DNA of 7,567 bases from CAYMKE01 sp964390955. GTDB lineage: Bacteria; Bacteroidota; Bacteroidia; Bacteroidales; JBBRXJ01. Each line of letters starts with the position of its first letter. Position 1 is the first letter of the stretch. This document shows positions 1 through 6,509 of this stretch, in pieces. The position numbers and the translations under genes are program-made. The stretch is from assembly GCA_964390955.1 (NCBI GenBank), contig CAYMKE010000163.1:1-7567 (forward strand), written 5' to 3'. Under the pieces are notes generated by a model that had not been told where the DNA came from, searched no databases, and saw only the letters and a program-made list of their open reading frames with translations.

Positions 1-137
1 ATTCTCGTGTGTGCAAAAAATGATTATTTTTTACATGCTCGGTTCATATGTTTATATTTAAGTTACTAAGTTGATTGAGTTGATTAAGTTGATTGAGTTA
101 TTGAGTTTAGGCTCTATTCTAAATTTAGATTGATAAC
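1..137. other. Non-coding stretch downstream of def
   Basis: No coding frame is visible here on either strand. The stretch is AT-rich and holds a 9-bp tandem repeat (annotated separately), a ten-base palindrome CTAAATTTAG at 119-128, and an A/T-only inverted repeat (AAAAAAT / ATTTTTT) near 15-32. None of these makes a convincing terminator for the ruvX-def transcript. The window edge cuts off the context further downstream, so the neighbour on that side is unknown. Confidence 0.6.
63..105. repeat. 9-bp tandem repeat (TTGATTGAG), about five units
   Basis: Three full 9-base units lie in a row: TTGATTGAG at 71-79, TTGATTAAG at 80-88 and TTGATTGAG at 89-97. Degenerate 8-base units flank them: TTACTAAG at 63-70 and TTATTGAG at 98-105. 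On the minus strand, the direction of def, the unit reads CTCAATCAA. The array begins about 33 nt past the def stop codon and lies outside any gene. It looks like a minisatellite that could vary in copy number; no function can be read from it. Confidence 0.75.
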
Positions 138-695
138 TTATTTAACCGGAATTCGTATCCGATAGGTAGTATCCACTTTTCCTTTAGTAATATCGTTCAG
201 TTTTCTTCGTAATAGTTTTTTCTTTAAAGCAGACACCCTGTCAATAAACAACACTCCTTCCAGATGATCATACTCATGTTGTATAATCCTTGCTTTTATT
301 CCTTTAAATGTTTTTTCATGATGTTTGAATTGCTCGTCTTTATAAGCAATCCTAATAGTATCCTGCCGTGTAACATCTTCCCGGATACCCGGAAGGCTCA
401 GGCAACCTTCATTATAAGAGAAGCGGCCACCTGACTCTTCGATCATTACAGGATTTATCAATACTTGCTTAAAACCTTCAAGGCCTTCATCTTCTTCTTT
501 CATTGGATTTGCATCAATGATAATCAGTCGGATATTTTTGCCTATTTGTGGCGCAGCAAGTCCTACTCCGTCTGAATTCCACATGGTTTCGAACATATCA
601 TTGATCAAAAGATCAAGGCCTTTGTATTCGTTATCTATGTCCAATGACCGCTTACGCAATATATTGGACCCATATACTTCTACCGGCAATATCAT
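138..695 (-). CDS. def: Peptide deformylase
   Basis: This metalloenzyme removes the formyl group from the N-terminal formyl-methionine of nascent proteins in the cytoplasm. All three family motifs are intact in the 185-residue product. Motif 1, GVGLAAPQIG, covers residues 43-52. Motif 2, EGCLSLPG, covers 96-103, and its Cys98 is a metal ligand. Motif 3, QHEYDHLEG, starts at 139; His140 and His144 are metal ligands and Glu141 is the catalytic acid/base. The length is normal for a bacterial deformylase. The ATG start gives the usual family N-terminus (MILPV..YG) and lies 5 nt after the ruvX stop, so the gene is almost certainly cotranscribed with ruvX and may be translationally coupled to it. 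No Shine-Dalgarno sequence precedes it, as for every gene in the window. No methionyl-tRNA formyltransferase gene is nearby. The acidic insertion EEDEGLEG (residues 67-74) falls between motifs 1 and 2 and leaves the active site untouched. Confidence 0.98.
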   Translation of the reverse strand: MILPVEVYGSNILRKRSLDIDNEYKGLDLLINDMFETMWNSDGVGLAAPQIGKNIRLIIIDANPMKEEDEGLEGFKQVLINPVMIEESGGRFSYNEGCLSLPGIREDVTRQDTIRIAYKDEQFKHHEKTFKGIKARIIQHEYDHLEGVLFIDRVSALKKKLLRRKLNDITKGKVDTTYRIRIPVK

Positions 696-700
696 AATAA

Positions 701-1117
701 TTAATATTTAATTTTATCAATATAGCTCTGGAGTATTAAATTAGCACTGATCTTATCAACCATTGCTTTGTCCTGCCGTTTTTTCTTTTTGACACCTCCA
801 TCAATCATTGCCTGAAAAGCTATTTGAGAGGTGAATCGTTCATCAACAAGTTCAATTTTTATTCCGGGATATATTTCTTTAAGTTTTTTCACAAAAGGAT
901 TAATATATATTAATGCTTCTGATGGTTGGTTATTTATTTTTTTAGGATATCCAACAATAATGATATCCACTTTTTCTTTTGACATGTATTCATCAAGAAA
1001 TTCCCATATTTGACTGGCATGAATAGTTGTCAGGCTATTCGCAATGGTTTGGCCCGGATCAGTCACTGCTAATCCAACCCGTTTTCTGCCATAATCAACT
1101 GCTAATATTCTTCCCAA
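701..1117 (-). CDS. ruvX: Putative pre-16S rRNA nuclease / Holliday junction resolvase-like protein (RuvX/YqgF)
   Basis: The product is a 138-residue RNase H-fold protein of the YqgF/RuvX family, which is linked to 5'-end maturation of 16S rRNA and is also described as a Holliday junction resolvase homologue. The conserved acidic sites are visible: Asp8 in the first strand (ILAVDYGRKRVGLAVTD), Glu93 in LVDERFTS, and Asp121 in the C-terminal VDKISANLILQSY helix. The middle motif reads VGYPKKINNQPSE (55-67), where E. coli has VGLPLNMDGTEQ. The loop glycine is missing, which I believe is common in Bacteroidota. The start is a TTG codon at 1117: it yields the family N-terminus MGRILAVDYG, and no in-frame ATG or GTG lies between it and the terminator hairpin upstream. 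The only other candidate is an ATT two codons earlier. The gene is followed after 5 nt by def. The intrinsic terminator of nifJ ends just upstream, so ruvX probably needs its own promoter or readthrough. Confidence 0.94.
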   Translation of the reverse strand: MGRILAVDYGRKRVGLAVTDPGQTIANSLTTIHASQIWEFLDEYMSKEKVDIIIVGYPKKINNQPSEALIYINPFVKKLKEIYPGIKIELVDERFTSQIAFQAMIDGGVKKKKRQDKAMVDKISANLILQSYIDKIKY

Positions 1118-1141
1118 AGTAATAAAAAACTTTTTAAATAA

Positions 1142-1170
1142 AAAAAGGTGACCGTTTTAGTCACCTTTTT
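1142..1170 (-). terminator. Rho-independent terminator of nifJ
   Basis: An inverted repeat of six G/C-containing pairs (GGTGAC at 1147-1152 with GTCACC at 1160-1165) is extended by five A-T pairs and encloses a 7-nt loop. Read on the minus strand, the hairpin ends in a run of seven T (1146 to 1140), the classic intrinsic-terminator layout. It lies about 40 nt past the nifJ stop codon. It is oriented to end nifJ transcripts, because no plus-strand gene in the window reads towards it. Confidence 0.88.
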
Positions 1171-1179
1171 AGAACGAAT

Positions 1180-1187
1180 CAAAATAA
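1180..1187 (-). promoter_or_regulatory. Weak candidate -7 box for ruvX-def
   Basis: On the minus strand the sequence TTATTTTG differs from the Bacteroidota -7 consensus TAnnTTTG at one position. No TTTG -33 element lies at the expected distance upstream. If it is used, transcription would start a few bases before the terminator hairpin, placing that hairpin in the ruvX leader. The evidence is weak, and readthrough from nifJ is an equal alternative. Confidence 0.2.
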
Positions 1188-1211
1188 TCTTTTCTTATAA
1201 AATTTAAATAT

Positions 1212-4200
1212 TTATCCGGAATAATCCATATCAGCCATCCGCTTATAAGAATTATACCTCCATTTTAAGCTTTCCTGAGCCATTGCAAAAAGTCTATCAG
1301 CTTCTTCAGGGAAAGATTTTTGCAGAGAAGTATACCTTATTTCACTGGTAATAAAATCGCTTAACTTATCCCAATCAGGATCTTTAGAGTCAAGCACAAA
1401 AGGATTTTTACCTTCTTTCCCCAATGATGGATCATAGCGATATAAATGCCAATATCCGACTTCAACAGCATTTTTTTCTTCTTGCTGAGCTTTCCCCATT
1501 CCTCCTTTAATACCATGATTAATACATGGTGAATAGGCAATTATCAGCGAAGGGCCGTCATATGCTTCGGCTTCTTTAACCGCTTTAAAAAATTGGTTCT
1601 GATTGGCTCCCATAGCTACCTGGGCAACATATACATACCCATAACTTATGGCCATCAATCCTAAATCTTTCTTTTTAACTTTTTTCCCGGATGCGGCAAA
1701 TTTGGCAACCGCTCCGATAGGAGTAGCTTTGGATGATTGCCCCCCTGTGTTGGAATATACTTCGGTGTCCATCACCAGTACATTAATATCCTCGCCAGAT
1801 GCCAATACATGGTCTAATCCACCATACCCGATGTCGTATGCCCATCCGTCGCCTCCAAAGGCCCATACAGATTTCTTGGTAAAATATTGCTCGTATTTAA
1901 GTAAATCTTTTGCAAGATCACTGTTTTCTTTTTTCAGAATTTGTTTCAATTTTTCAGAAGCCTCTTTTGAACTATTCCCGTCATTCATGGTATCAAGCCA
2001 TGCCTGAAATGCTTCTTTTACTTCTGATGAAGAGCCATTGTTTAAGGCTGCTTTCATTTTCGCTGCGATCCGTTCTCTCATTTTTTTCACTCCCATGCCA
2101 ATTCCATATGCATATTCAGCATTGTCTTCGAATAATGAGTTAGCCCAGGCAGGGCCATGTCCTTCTTTATTCACGCAATAAGGTGTTGAAGGAGCAGAAC
2201 CACCGTAAATAGAAGAACACCCTGTTGCATTTGCAATGATCATGCGGTCTCCATATAATTGAGTCAGTAATTTAATATAGGGAGTTTCTCCGCAACCGGG
2301 ACAAGCTCCGTGGAATTCAAACAGGGGTTGTGCAAACTGGCTGTTTTTAACATTTTTAGTAATGTCTACAACATCTTCTTTATACCCCACTGTATGATGC
2401 ATGTATTCCCATTTTTCATTCTGATCCATTTGCGATTCCAATGGTTTCATGACAAGTGCTTTTTCTTTGGACGGACAGGTATCAGCACAGCTTCCGCATC
2501 CGGTACAATCCATCGGACTTATCTGTATCCTGAACTGATAGTCTTTGATAGGGCCTTTACCCTGGATAACTTCTGTTCCTTCAGGAGCATTGGAAGCTTC
2601 TTCACCGGTTAATAAAAAGGGACGTATGACACCATGTGGACAAACATAAGCACATTGATTACATTGAATACAATTTTCGGGTATCCATTCGGGGATATTT
2701 ACAGCAATTCCTCTTTTTTCATATTGAGTTGTTCCGGCAGGAAATGATCCGTCTTCTCTTCCTTCAAATGCACTAACAGGTAATTGGTCGCCTTCGATTG
2801 CATTGATTGGGGCTGCTACTTTTTTATAAAAATCAGATACATTTTTTAAGCTCTGTTCTATACGCGTAGCTTCTAATTTACTCCATTCAGCCGGTATATC
2901 TAATTTAACTACATTTTCACCTCCTTTGTCTACAGCATTATGATTCATCTTAACAATGTCTTCGCCTTTACGTCCGAATGTTTTGGTAATGGCCTGCTTC
3001 ATTTCATTTACTGCATCATTGTAAGGGATTACTTCTGTTACTTTAAAGAAAGCAGCCTGCATAATTGTATTGATTCTACCGGGCAATCCGATTTCATCTG
3101 CAATTTTTGTTGCATTTATAATATATGTATTTATATTTTTTTCAGCAAGTTGCTTTTTAAGTAAATCGGGAAAATGCTTTTTGGTTTCTTCTGCATCCCA
3201 TAAGCTGTTTAACAGAAATATTCCACCAGGTTGTATTCCTTTCAGCATATCATATTTACTCAGATAAGCAGGAACATGGCAGGCAACAAAATTCGGATTG
3301 TTCACATAATATGTTGACCGGATGGGTGAATCTCCAAAGCGAAGGTGTGAAATGGTCAGTCCGCCGGATTTTTTAGAATCATATGCAAAATATCCTTGTG
3401 CATATTTATCAGTGGTATCACCAATAATTTTAATTGAATTCTTATTCGCACCAACAGTCCCGTCACCACCAATTCCATAAAATTTTGCTTCATAAATATC
3501 ATCGGGAGTGATGCTTACTTCTTCACCTGTTTTTAGTGATGCATGAGTAACATCATCATTAATACCGATGGTAAAATGATTTTTAGGTTTATCGGATTTT
3601 AGGTTTTCAAATACAGATATTATCTGTCTTGGTGTGGTATCTTTAGAGCTTAATCCATATCTTCCACCTACGATCAATGGTTTGTTTTCTTTATCATAAA
3701 ACAGTTCTTTAACATCAAGATACAGGGGTTCTCCATTTGCACCCGGTTCTTTGCTCCTGTCTAATACAGTAACTTTTTTTACTGAATCCGGAAATACATT
3801 AAAGAAGTATTTTTCTGAAAATGGCCTGTATAAATGACATGTGATCAGCCCTACTTTTTCACCTTGTTTGTTTAAATAATCAACCACTTCTTTTGCCGCT
3901 TCGGTAACGGTTGTCATGGCAATAATAACACGATCTGCATCATCTGCACCATAATATGTAAATGGCTTATATTCTCTTCCTGTAATTTTGGATATTTCCT
4001 GCATATAGTCATTCACTACATCTGCAACCGGTAAATAAAATTTGTTAGCAGATTCTTTTGCCTGAAAATATATATCAGGGTTTTGAGCAGTTCCGCGAGT
4101 CACAGGGTGTTCGGGATTCAACGCATTGTTACGAAAAGCCTGTAATGCTTGTTCATCCAACAGCCCTTTAAAGTCTTCTTCTTCAAGTTTTTCAATTTTT

Positions 4201-4748
4201 TGAATTTCGTGGGAAGATCTGAACCCATCGAAAAAGTGCAGGAAAGGAATGCGGGTTTTGATTGATGCAAGATGAGCAACTCCTGCCAAATCCATAATTT
4301 GCTGTATACTTCCGCTTGCAAGTAAAGCAAAGCCTGTATTACGTGTTGAATAAACATCTGTATGATCTCCAAAAATCGAAAGAGCATGTCCTGCAACACT
4401 TCTTGCACTCACATGGAATACACCTGGTAATAATTCTCCTGCAATTTTATGCATGTTGGGAATCATGAGTAAAAGTCCCTGTGAAGCTGTAAATGTTGAA
4501 GTGAGGGCACCGGATTGTAATGAACCGTGAACTGCTCCGGAAGCGCCGCCTTCAGACTGCAATTCTGTTACCTTTACTTCGTCGCCAAAAAGGTTTTTTC
4601 TTCCATATGATGACCACTCATCTATATGTTCGGCCATAGTTGAAGAAGGAGTGATTGGGTAAATCGCTGCCACTTCACTAAACATATATGCAATATGAGA
4701 AGCTGCATAGTTTCCGTCACACGTGATAAATTTTTTTTGTTTCCCCAT
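1212..4748 (-). CDS. nifJ: Pyruvate:ferredoxin (flavodoxin) oxidoreductase, single-chain
   Basis: This cytoplasmic enzyme oxidatively decarboxylates pyruvate with CoA to acetyl-CoA and CO2 and reduces ferredoxin or flavodoxin. It uses thiamine diphosphate and three 4Fe-4S clusters. The order of parts matches the fused family. The N-terminal domain carries YPITPSS (30-36), with Thr33, Glu66 and Arg116 at the expected active-site positions. The gamma-type domain starts near 425 (GIGGDGTVGANK). The ferredoxin-like domain has Cys693, 696, 699 and 703 and Cys748, 751, 754 and 758. The C-terminal thiamine domain has proximal-cluster cysteines 816, 819, 844 and 1075, offset by four from those I recall for the Desulfovibrio africanus enzyme (812, 815, 840, 1071). 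GDG (Asp967) and SNTGG (Asn1000) form the diphosphate/Mg site. At 1178 residues it is complete but lacks room for the C-terminal oxygen-protection extension of the 1232-residue D. africanus protein. The name nifJ is historical; nothing here indicates nitrogen fixation. The gene is monocistronic by layout: a divergent promoter region lies upstream and a terminator downstream. Confidence 0.98.
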   Translation of the reverse strand: MGKQKKFITCDGNYAASHIAYMFSEVAAIYPITPSSTMAEHIDEWSSYGRKNLFGDEVKVTELQSEGGASGAVHGSLQSGALTSTFTASQGLLLMIPNMHKIAGELLPGVFHVSARSVAGHALSIFGDHTDVYSTRNTGFALLASGSIQQIMDLAGVAHLASIKTRIPFLHFFDGFRSSHEIQKIEKLEEEDFKGLLDEQALQAFRNNALNPEHPVTRGTAQNPDIYFQAKESANKFYLPVADVVNDYMQEISKITGREYKPFTYYGADDADRVIIAMTTVTEAAKEVVDYLNKQGEKVGLITCHLYRPFSEKYFFNVFPDSVKKVTVLDRSKEPGANGEPLYLDVKELFYDKENKPLIVGGRYGLSSKDTTPRQIISVFENLKSDKPKNHFTIGINDDVTHASLKTGEEVSITPDDIYEAKFYGIGGDGTVGANKNSIKIIGDTTDKYAQGYFAYDSKKSGGLTISHLRFGDSPIRSTYYVNNPNFVACHVPAYLSKYDMLKGIQPGGIFLLNSLWDAEETKKHFPDLLKKQLAEKNINTYIINATKIADEIGLPGRINTIMQAAFFKVTEVIPYNDAVNEMKQAITKTFGRKGEDIVKMNHNAVDKGGENVVKLDIPAEWSKLEATRIEQSLKNVSDFYKKVAAPINAIEGDQLPVSAFEGREDGSFPAGTTQYEKRGIAVNIPEWIPENCIQCNQCAYVCPHGVIRPFLLTGEEASNAPEGTEVIQGKGPIKDYQFRIQISPMDCTGCGSCADTCPSKEKALVMKPLESQMDQNEKWEYMHHTVGYKEDVVDITKNVKNSQFAQPLFEFHGACPGCGETPYIKLLTQLYGDRMIIANATGCSSIYGGSAPSTPYCVNKEGHGPAWANSLFEDNAEYAYGIGMGVKKMRERIAAKMKAALNNGSSSEVKEAFQAWLDTMNDGNSSKEASEKLKQILKKENSDLAKDLLKYEQYFTKKSVWAFGGDGWAYDIGYGGLDHVLASGEDINVLVMDTEVYSNTGGQSSKATPIGAVAKFAASGKKVKKKDLGLMAISYGYVYVAQVAMGANQNQFFKAVKEAEAYDGPSLIIAYSPCINHGIKGGMGKAQQEEKNAVEVGYWHLYRYDPSLGKEGKNPFVLDSKDPDWDKLSDFITSEIRYTSLQKSFPEEADRLFAMAQESLKWRYNSYKRMADMDYSG

Positions 4749-4813
4749 ATTTCTTAATCTATTATAAATTGTTAAAAATTTTGATTTTGTAAAATTGTAT
4801 CTTGTAGATTAAG

Positions 4814-4821
4814 CAAAGATA
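4814..4821 (-). promoter_or_regulatory. Candidate -7 promoter box of nifJ
   Basis: On the minus strand TATCTTTG matches the Bacteroidota -7 consensus TAnnTTTG exactly. It lies about 65 nt before the nifJ start codon, giving a leader of roughly 60 nt. No TTTG -33 element is present at 19-21 nt upstream; the nearest partial match (TTGG) is only 9 nt away. A missing -33 box fits a promoter that needs an activator or is simply weakly conserved. Confidence 0.45.
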
Positions 4822-4962
4822 TAAATTCTACCAATAAATTGTTCTTCATTAGATAGATATTTTAATGTATACAATGATTTAGCGTTACGATTTTCTATAG
4901 TAATCTATAAAATAACAGATTAAATCTATTCATATTCCAATACATGAAAAGTTAATCATTGA

Positions 4963-4978
4963 TTTGACAAAGGTCATA
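4963..4978. promoter_or_regulatory. CRP/FNR-like inverted repeat
   Basis: The sequence TTTGAC-AAAG-GTCATA is an inverted repeat of TGAC/GTCA half-sites around a 4-nt centre. It has the same layout as FNR-family sites (TTGAT-N4-ATCAA) and deviates mainly in C for T at the inner position. An overlapping second symmetry, GACAAA / TTTGTC at 4966-4984, covers part of it. It is about 145 bp from the nifJ -7 box and about 160 bp from the plus-strand -7 box, which is far for classical activation. The regulator is unknown. Confidence 0.3.
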
Positions 4979-5099
4979 TTTGTCTTGAATCATTTTCCTG
5001 TAAATACACACGTCCGGGATTTGTCTCAGAACAAACACACATACACAAACACTTAAAAATCAGAACATTAAAAATTTATTGCCTGATTTCAAACGATTT

Positions 5100-5121
5100 A
5101 AAAACAAAAAAATTTGTTTTT
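5100..5121. repeat. 9-bp inverted repeat overlapping the -33 element
   Basis: AAAAACAAA (5100-5108) and TTTGTTTTT (5113-5121) are perfect inverted copies around AAAA. The right arm begins with the TTTG of the -33 promoter element. It could be an operator or simply a product of A/T-rich composition. It has no G/C core, so it is a poor terminator. Confidence 0.5.
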
Positions 5122-5143
5122 GTTAATAAAAAATATACTTTTG
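5113..5143 (+). promoter_or_regulatory. Bacteroidota sigma-ABfr-type promoter of the FISUMP-acpH-truB-queA unit
   Basis: A -33 TTTG (5113-5116) is followed after exactly 19 nt by TACTTTTG (5136-5143). Both elements match the Bacteroidota housekeeping consensus (TTTG, about 19 nt, TAnnTTTG) without a mismatch. Transcription should start near 5150, leaving a leader of about 45 nt before the ATG at 5195. No other match of this quality lies on the plus strand between here and queA, so this is probably the main promoter for the four downstream genes. Confidence 0.75.
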
Positions 5144-5194
5144 GTAATATAAATTTTAAAAAATGAAATTATCACTAACCTAAATTTAAATATC

Positions 5195-5833
5195 ATGAAA
5201 AAAATTTTACTTTTTGGGATAATGGCTTTATTATTTTCATCTTGTGCAGAAATGAAAACATTTTTTAATAACCTTTTCCAAAAACAGGTAGAAATCACGA
5301 ATGAAATGAGTACTATGCAGGATGAAAGGGACCAAAACACTTATGAAATTGTAAAAATAGGTAACCAGTGGTGGATGGCAGAAAATTTAAATTACGAAAC
5401 AGAAGAAGGGTCTTATTTTTATAAAGATCATCCAAGTAAAGGAGACTTTTATGGAAGATTATACACCCATGAATCCGCACAAAAAGCCTGCCCCAAAGGG
5501 TGGAAACTTCCATCTGATGAAGAATGGATGGCTCTTGAAAAAGAACTTGGCATGTTAGAACGACAATTGGAAGAGACAGGATTTAGGGGAACTGACCAGG
5601 GCGAACAATTAAAAATCAATAAAGGAGCTTCGGGTTTCAATGCAATATTAGCCGGTTGGAGAAATGTCGAAGGAAATTATAATGAATTGGATGAGGTTGC
5701 ACTTTTTTGGACAGCTACTAAACAGAGTAAAAATTATGTATGGGTAAGAGCATTATCTAAAGGAATCCCAAAAATCAACCGCAGATCAATGGGAAGAACC
5801 CTGGGTGTGTCTGTACGTTGTATAAAAGAATAG
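5195..5833 (+). CDS. FISUMP-domain lipoprotein
   Basis: This is a 212-residue predicted lipoprotein. The N-terminus MKKILLFGIMALLFSSC is a type II signal peptide with the acylated cysteine at residue 17, so the mature protein should be membrane-anchored in the envelope. Residues from about 43 to the end match the FISUMP domain (Fibrobacter succinogenes major paralogous domain). Visible hallmarks are VKIGNQWWMAENL (53-65), GRLYTHESAQKACPKGWKLPS (87-107), a GFNAILAGWR segment, ALFWTAT, and the terminal GVSVRCIKE. Cys99 and Cys209 are the only cysteines in the mature part besides the lipidated one and could form a disulfide. A linker of about 25 residues separates the lipid anchor from the domain. 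The family's biochemical function is not established; members occur in secreted and surface proteins of Fibrobacteres and Bacteroidota. It is the first gene behind a strong promoter, and the acpH-like gene starts 3 nt after its stop. Confidence 0.9.
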   Translation: MKKILLFGIMALLFSSCAEMKTFFNNLFQKQVEITNEMSTMQDERDQNTYEIVKIGNQWWMAENLNYETEEGSYFYKDHPSKGDFYGRLYTHESAQKACPKGWKLPSDEEWMALEKELGMLERQLEETGFRGTDQGEQLKINKGASGFNAILAGWRNVEGNYNELDEVALFWTATKQSKNYVWVRALSKGIPKINRRSMGRTLGVSVRCIKE

Positions 5834-5836
5834 TAT

Positions 5837-6472
5837 GTGAATTTATTATCTCATATTTATCTTTCAGGAAATTCTGAAGGTATTATTATAGGAAACTTTA
5901 TAGGTGATTATATTAAAGGGGACGGATACAAAGAATATCCTGAAAAAATTAAAAAAGGAATTCTTTTACACAGGAATATTGATACATTTACAGACAATCA
6001 TCCTATTGTTAAAAAAAGCAGGGATATTTTGGTAAATGAATTTCATAAATATTCCGGTATCATTGTTGATGTTTTTTATGATCATTATTTGTCAAAAGAC
6101 TGGAATGTCTTTTCTAATATACCATTAAATCATTTTTTAAAATCTATTTATTCTATATTGGATAAACAATCTGAGTTTATTCCCCAACGATTGAATAAGT
6201 TTTATTTAGAAATGAAGAATGAGCACTGGCTTGAATCTTATCATTCATTCGAAGGTATTTCAAAAGTATTTGACCGCATGTCTAAACGGGCACGCATCAG
6301 CATCAATAACTTTAAGGCAATTAACTATTTACAAAAATACTATGACCTGTTTTATCATGATTTTTATACTTTTTTTCCGCAAATTATTCATTATGTAAAA
6401 AAAGAACATAATATAGACATCCCTTGGCCTGCACGATTCAATCCTCCCCCACCAATGGATCCAAAAAATTAA
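5837..6472 (+). CDS. acpH: Acyl carrier protein phosphodiesterase family protein (AcpH/DUF479)
   Basis: Family members remove the 4'-phosphopantetheine arm from holo-acyl carrier protein, as shown for E. coli AcpH. The 211-residue product shows the family pattern: N-terminal MNLLSHIYLS, then GNFIGDYIKG (19-28, Asp24), GILLHRNIDTFTDNHP (41-56, with His45, Asp49, Asp53 and His55) and GIIVDVFYDHYLSKDW (74-89, with Asp78, Asp82 and His83). These His/Asp residues are the expected metal-binding, HD-like set. The start is GTG at 5837: it gives the conserved MN-L-H-YLS N-terminus, while the overlapping ATG at 5835 is stopped at once by TGA. It begins 3 nt after the FISUMP stop, so coupled translation is likely. 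The tail ends in a proline-rich stretch (WPARFNPPPPMDPKN) beyond the core fold. Family assignment is firm; activity on acyl carrier protein in this lineage is inferred, since DUF479 members outside Proteobacteria are little studied. Confidence 0.88.
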   Translation: MNLLSHIYLSGNSEGIIIGNFIGDYIKGDGYKEYPEKIKKGILLHRNIDTFTDNHPIVKKSRDILVNEFHKYSGIIVDVFYDHYLSKDWNVFSNIPLNHFLKSIYSILDKQSEFIPQRLNKFYLEMKNEHWLESYHSFEGISKVFDRMSKRARISINNFKAINYLQKYYDLFYHDFYTFFPQIIHYVKKEHNIDIPWPARFNPPPPMDPKN

Positions 6473-6509
6473 TTATACTGCCTTAAAAAATGTCACTGAG
6501 CATACAATC

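Larger units (their letters stand above)
4749..5194. other. Divergent intergenic regulatory region (nifJ / FISUMP lipoprotein)
   Basis: This 446-bp stretch holds no credible coding frame. It contains a -7 box towards nifJ (4814-4821), a complete promoter towards the plus-strand genes (5113-5143), and four short inverted repeats: AATCA-T-TGATT at 4954-4964, TTTGAC-AAAG-GTCATA at 4963-4978, TTTGT-N6-ACAAA at 5020-5035, and a 9-bp A/T-rich repeat at 5100-5121. A CA-rich segment (about 5031-5052) lies between the third and fourth. The spacing leaves room for separate control of the two directions. No tRNA, riboswitch or terminator is apparent. Confidence 0.7.

Noticed and set aside
15..32. A/T-only inverted repeat as a terminator for def
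   Set aside because: The stem has no G/C pairs and lies over 100 nt past the def stop codon, so composition explains it as well.
517..1013. Plus-strand frames opposite def and ruvX
   Set aside because: Both minus-strand genes carry full catalytic motifs, and the opposite frames have no promoter or recognisable product.
1648..2143. Plus-strand open frames inside nifJ (also at 2310-2612 and 2940-3267)
   Set aside because: They are antisense to a complete, strongly conserved enzyme, show no recognisable domain, and are expected by chance opposite such a gene.
4118..4408. Minus-strand 96-codon frame overlapping nifJ in another frame
   Set aside because: It lies wholly within the intact nifJ coding sequence and its translation resembles no family I recognise.
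1212..4748. nifJ as evidence of a nitrogen-fixation locus
   Set aside because: The gene name is historical. The protein is the general fermentative pyruvate:ferredoxin oxidoreductase, and no nif gene is present nearby.
5163..5183. Six-codon frame in the FISUMP leader (ATG at 5163, TAA at 5181)
   Set aside because: It lies downstream of the predicted transcription start, but such a short frame is expected by chance in A/T-rich sequence, and it does not overlap or couple to the next gene.
5098..5640. Minus-strand frames opposite the FISUMP gene and its promoter
   Set aside because: They run antisense to a recognised domain and through the promoter; composition alone explains them.
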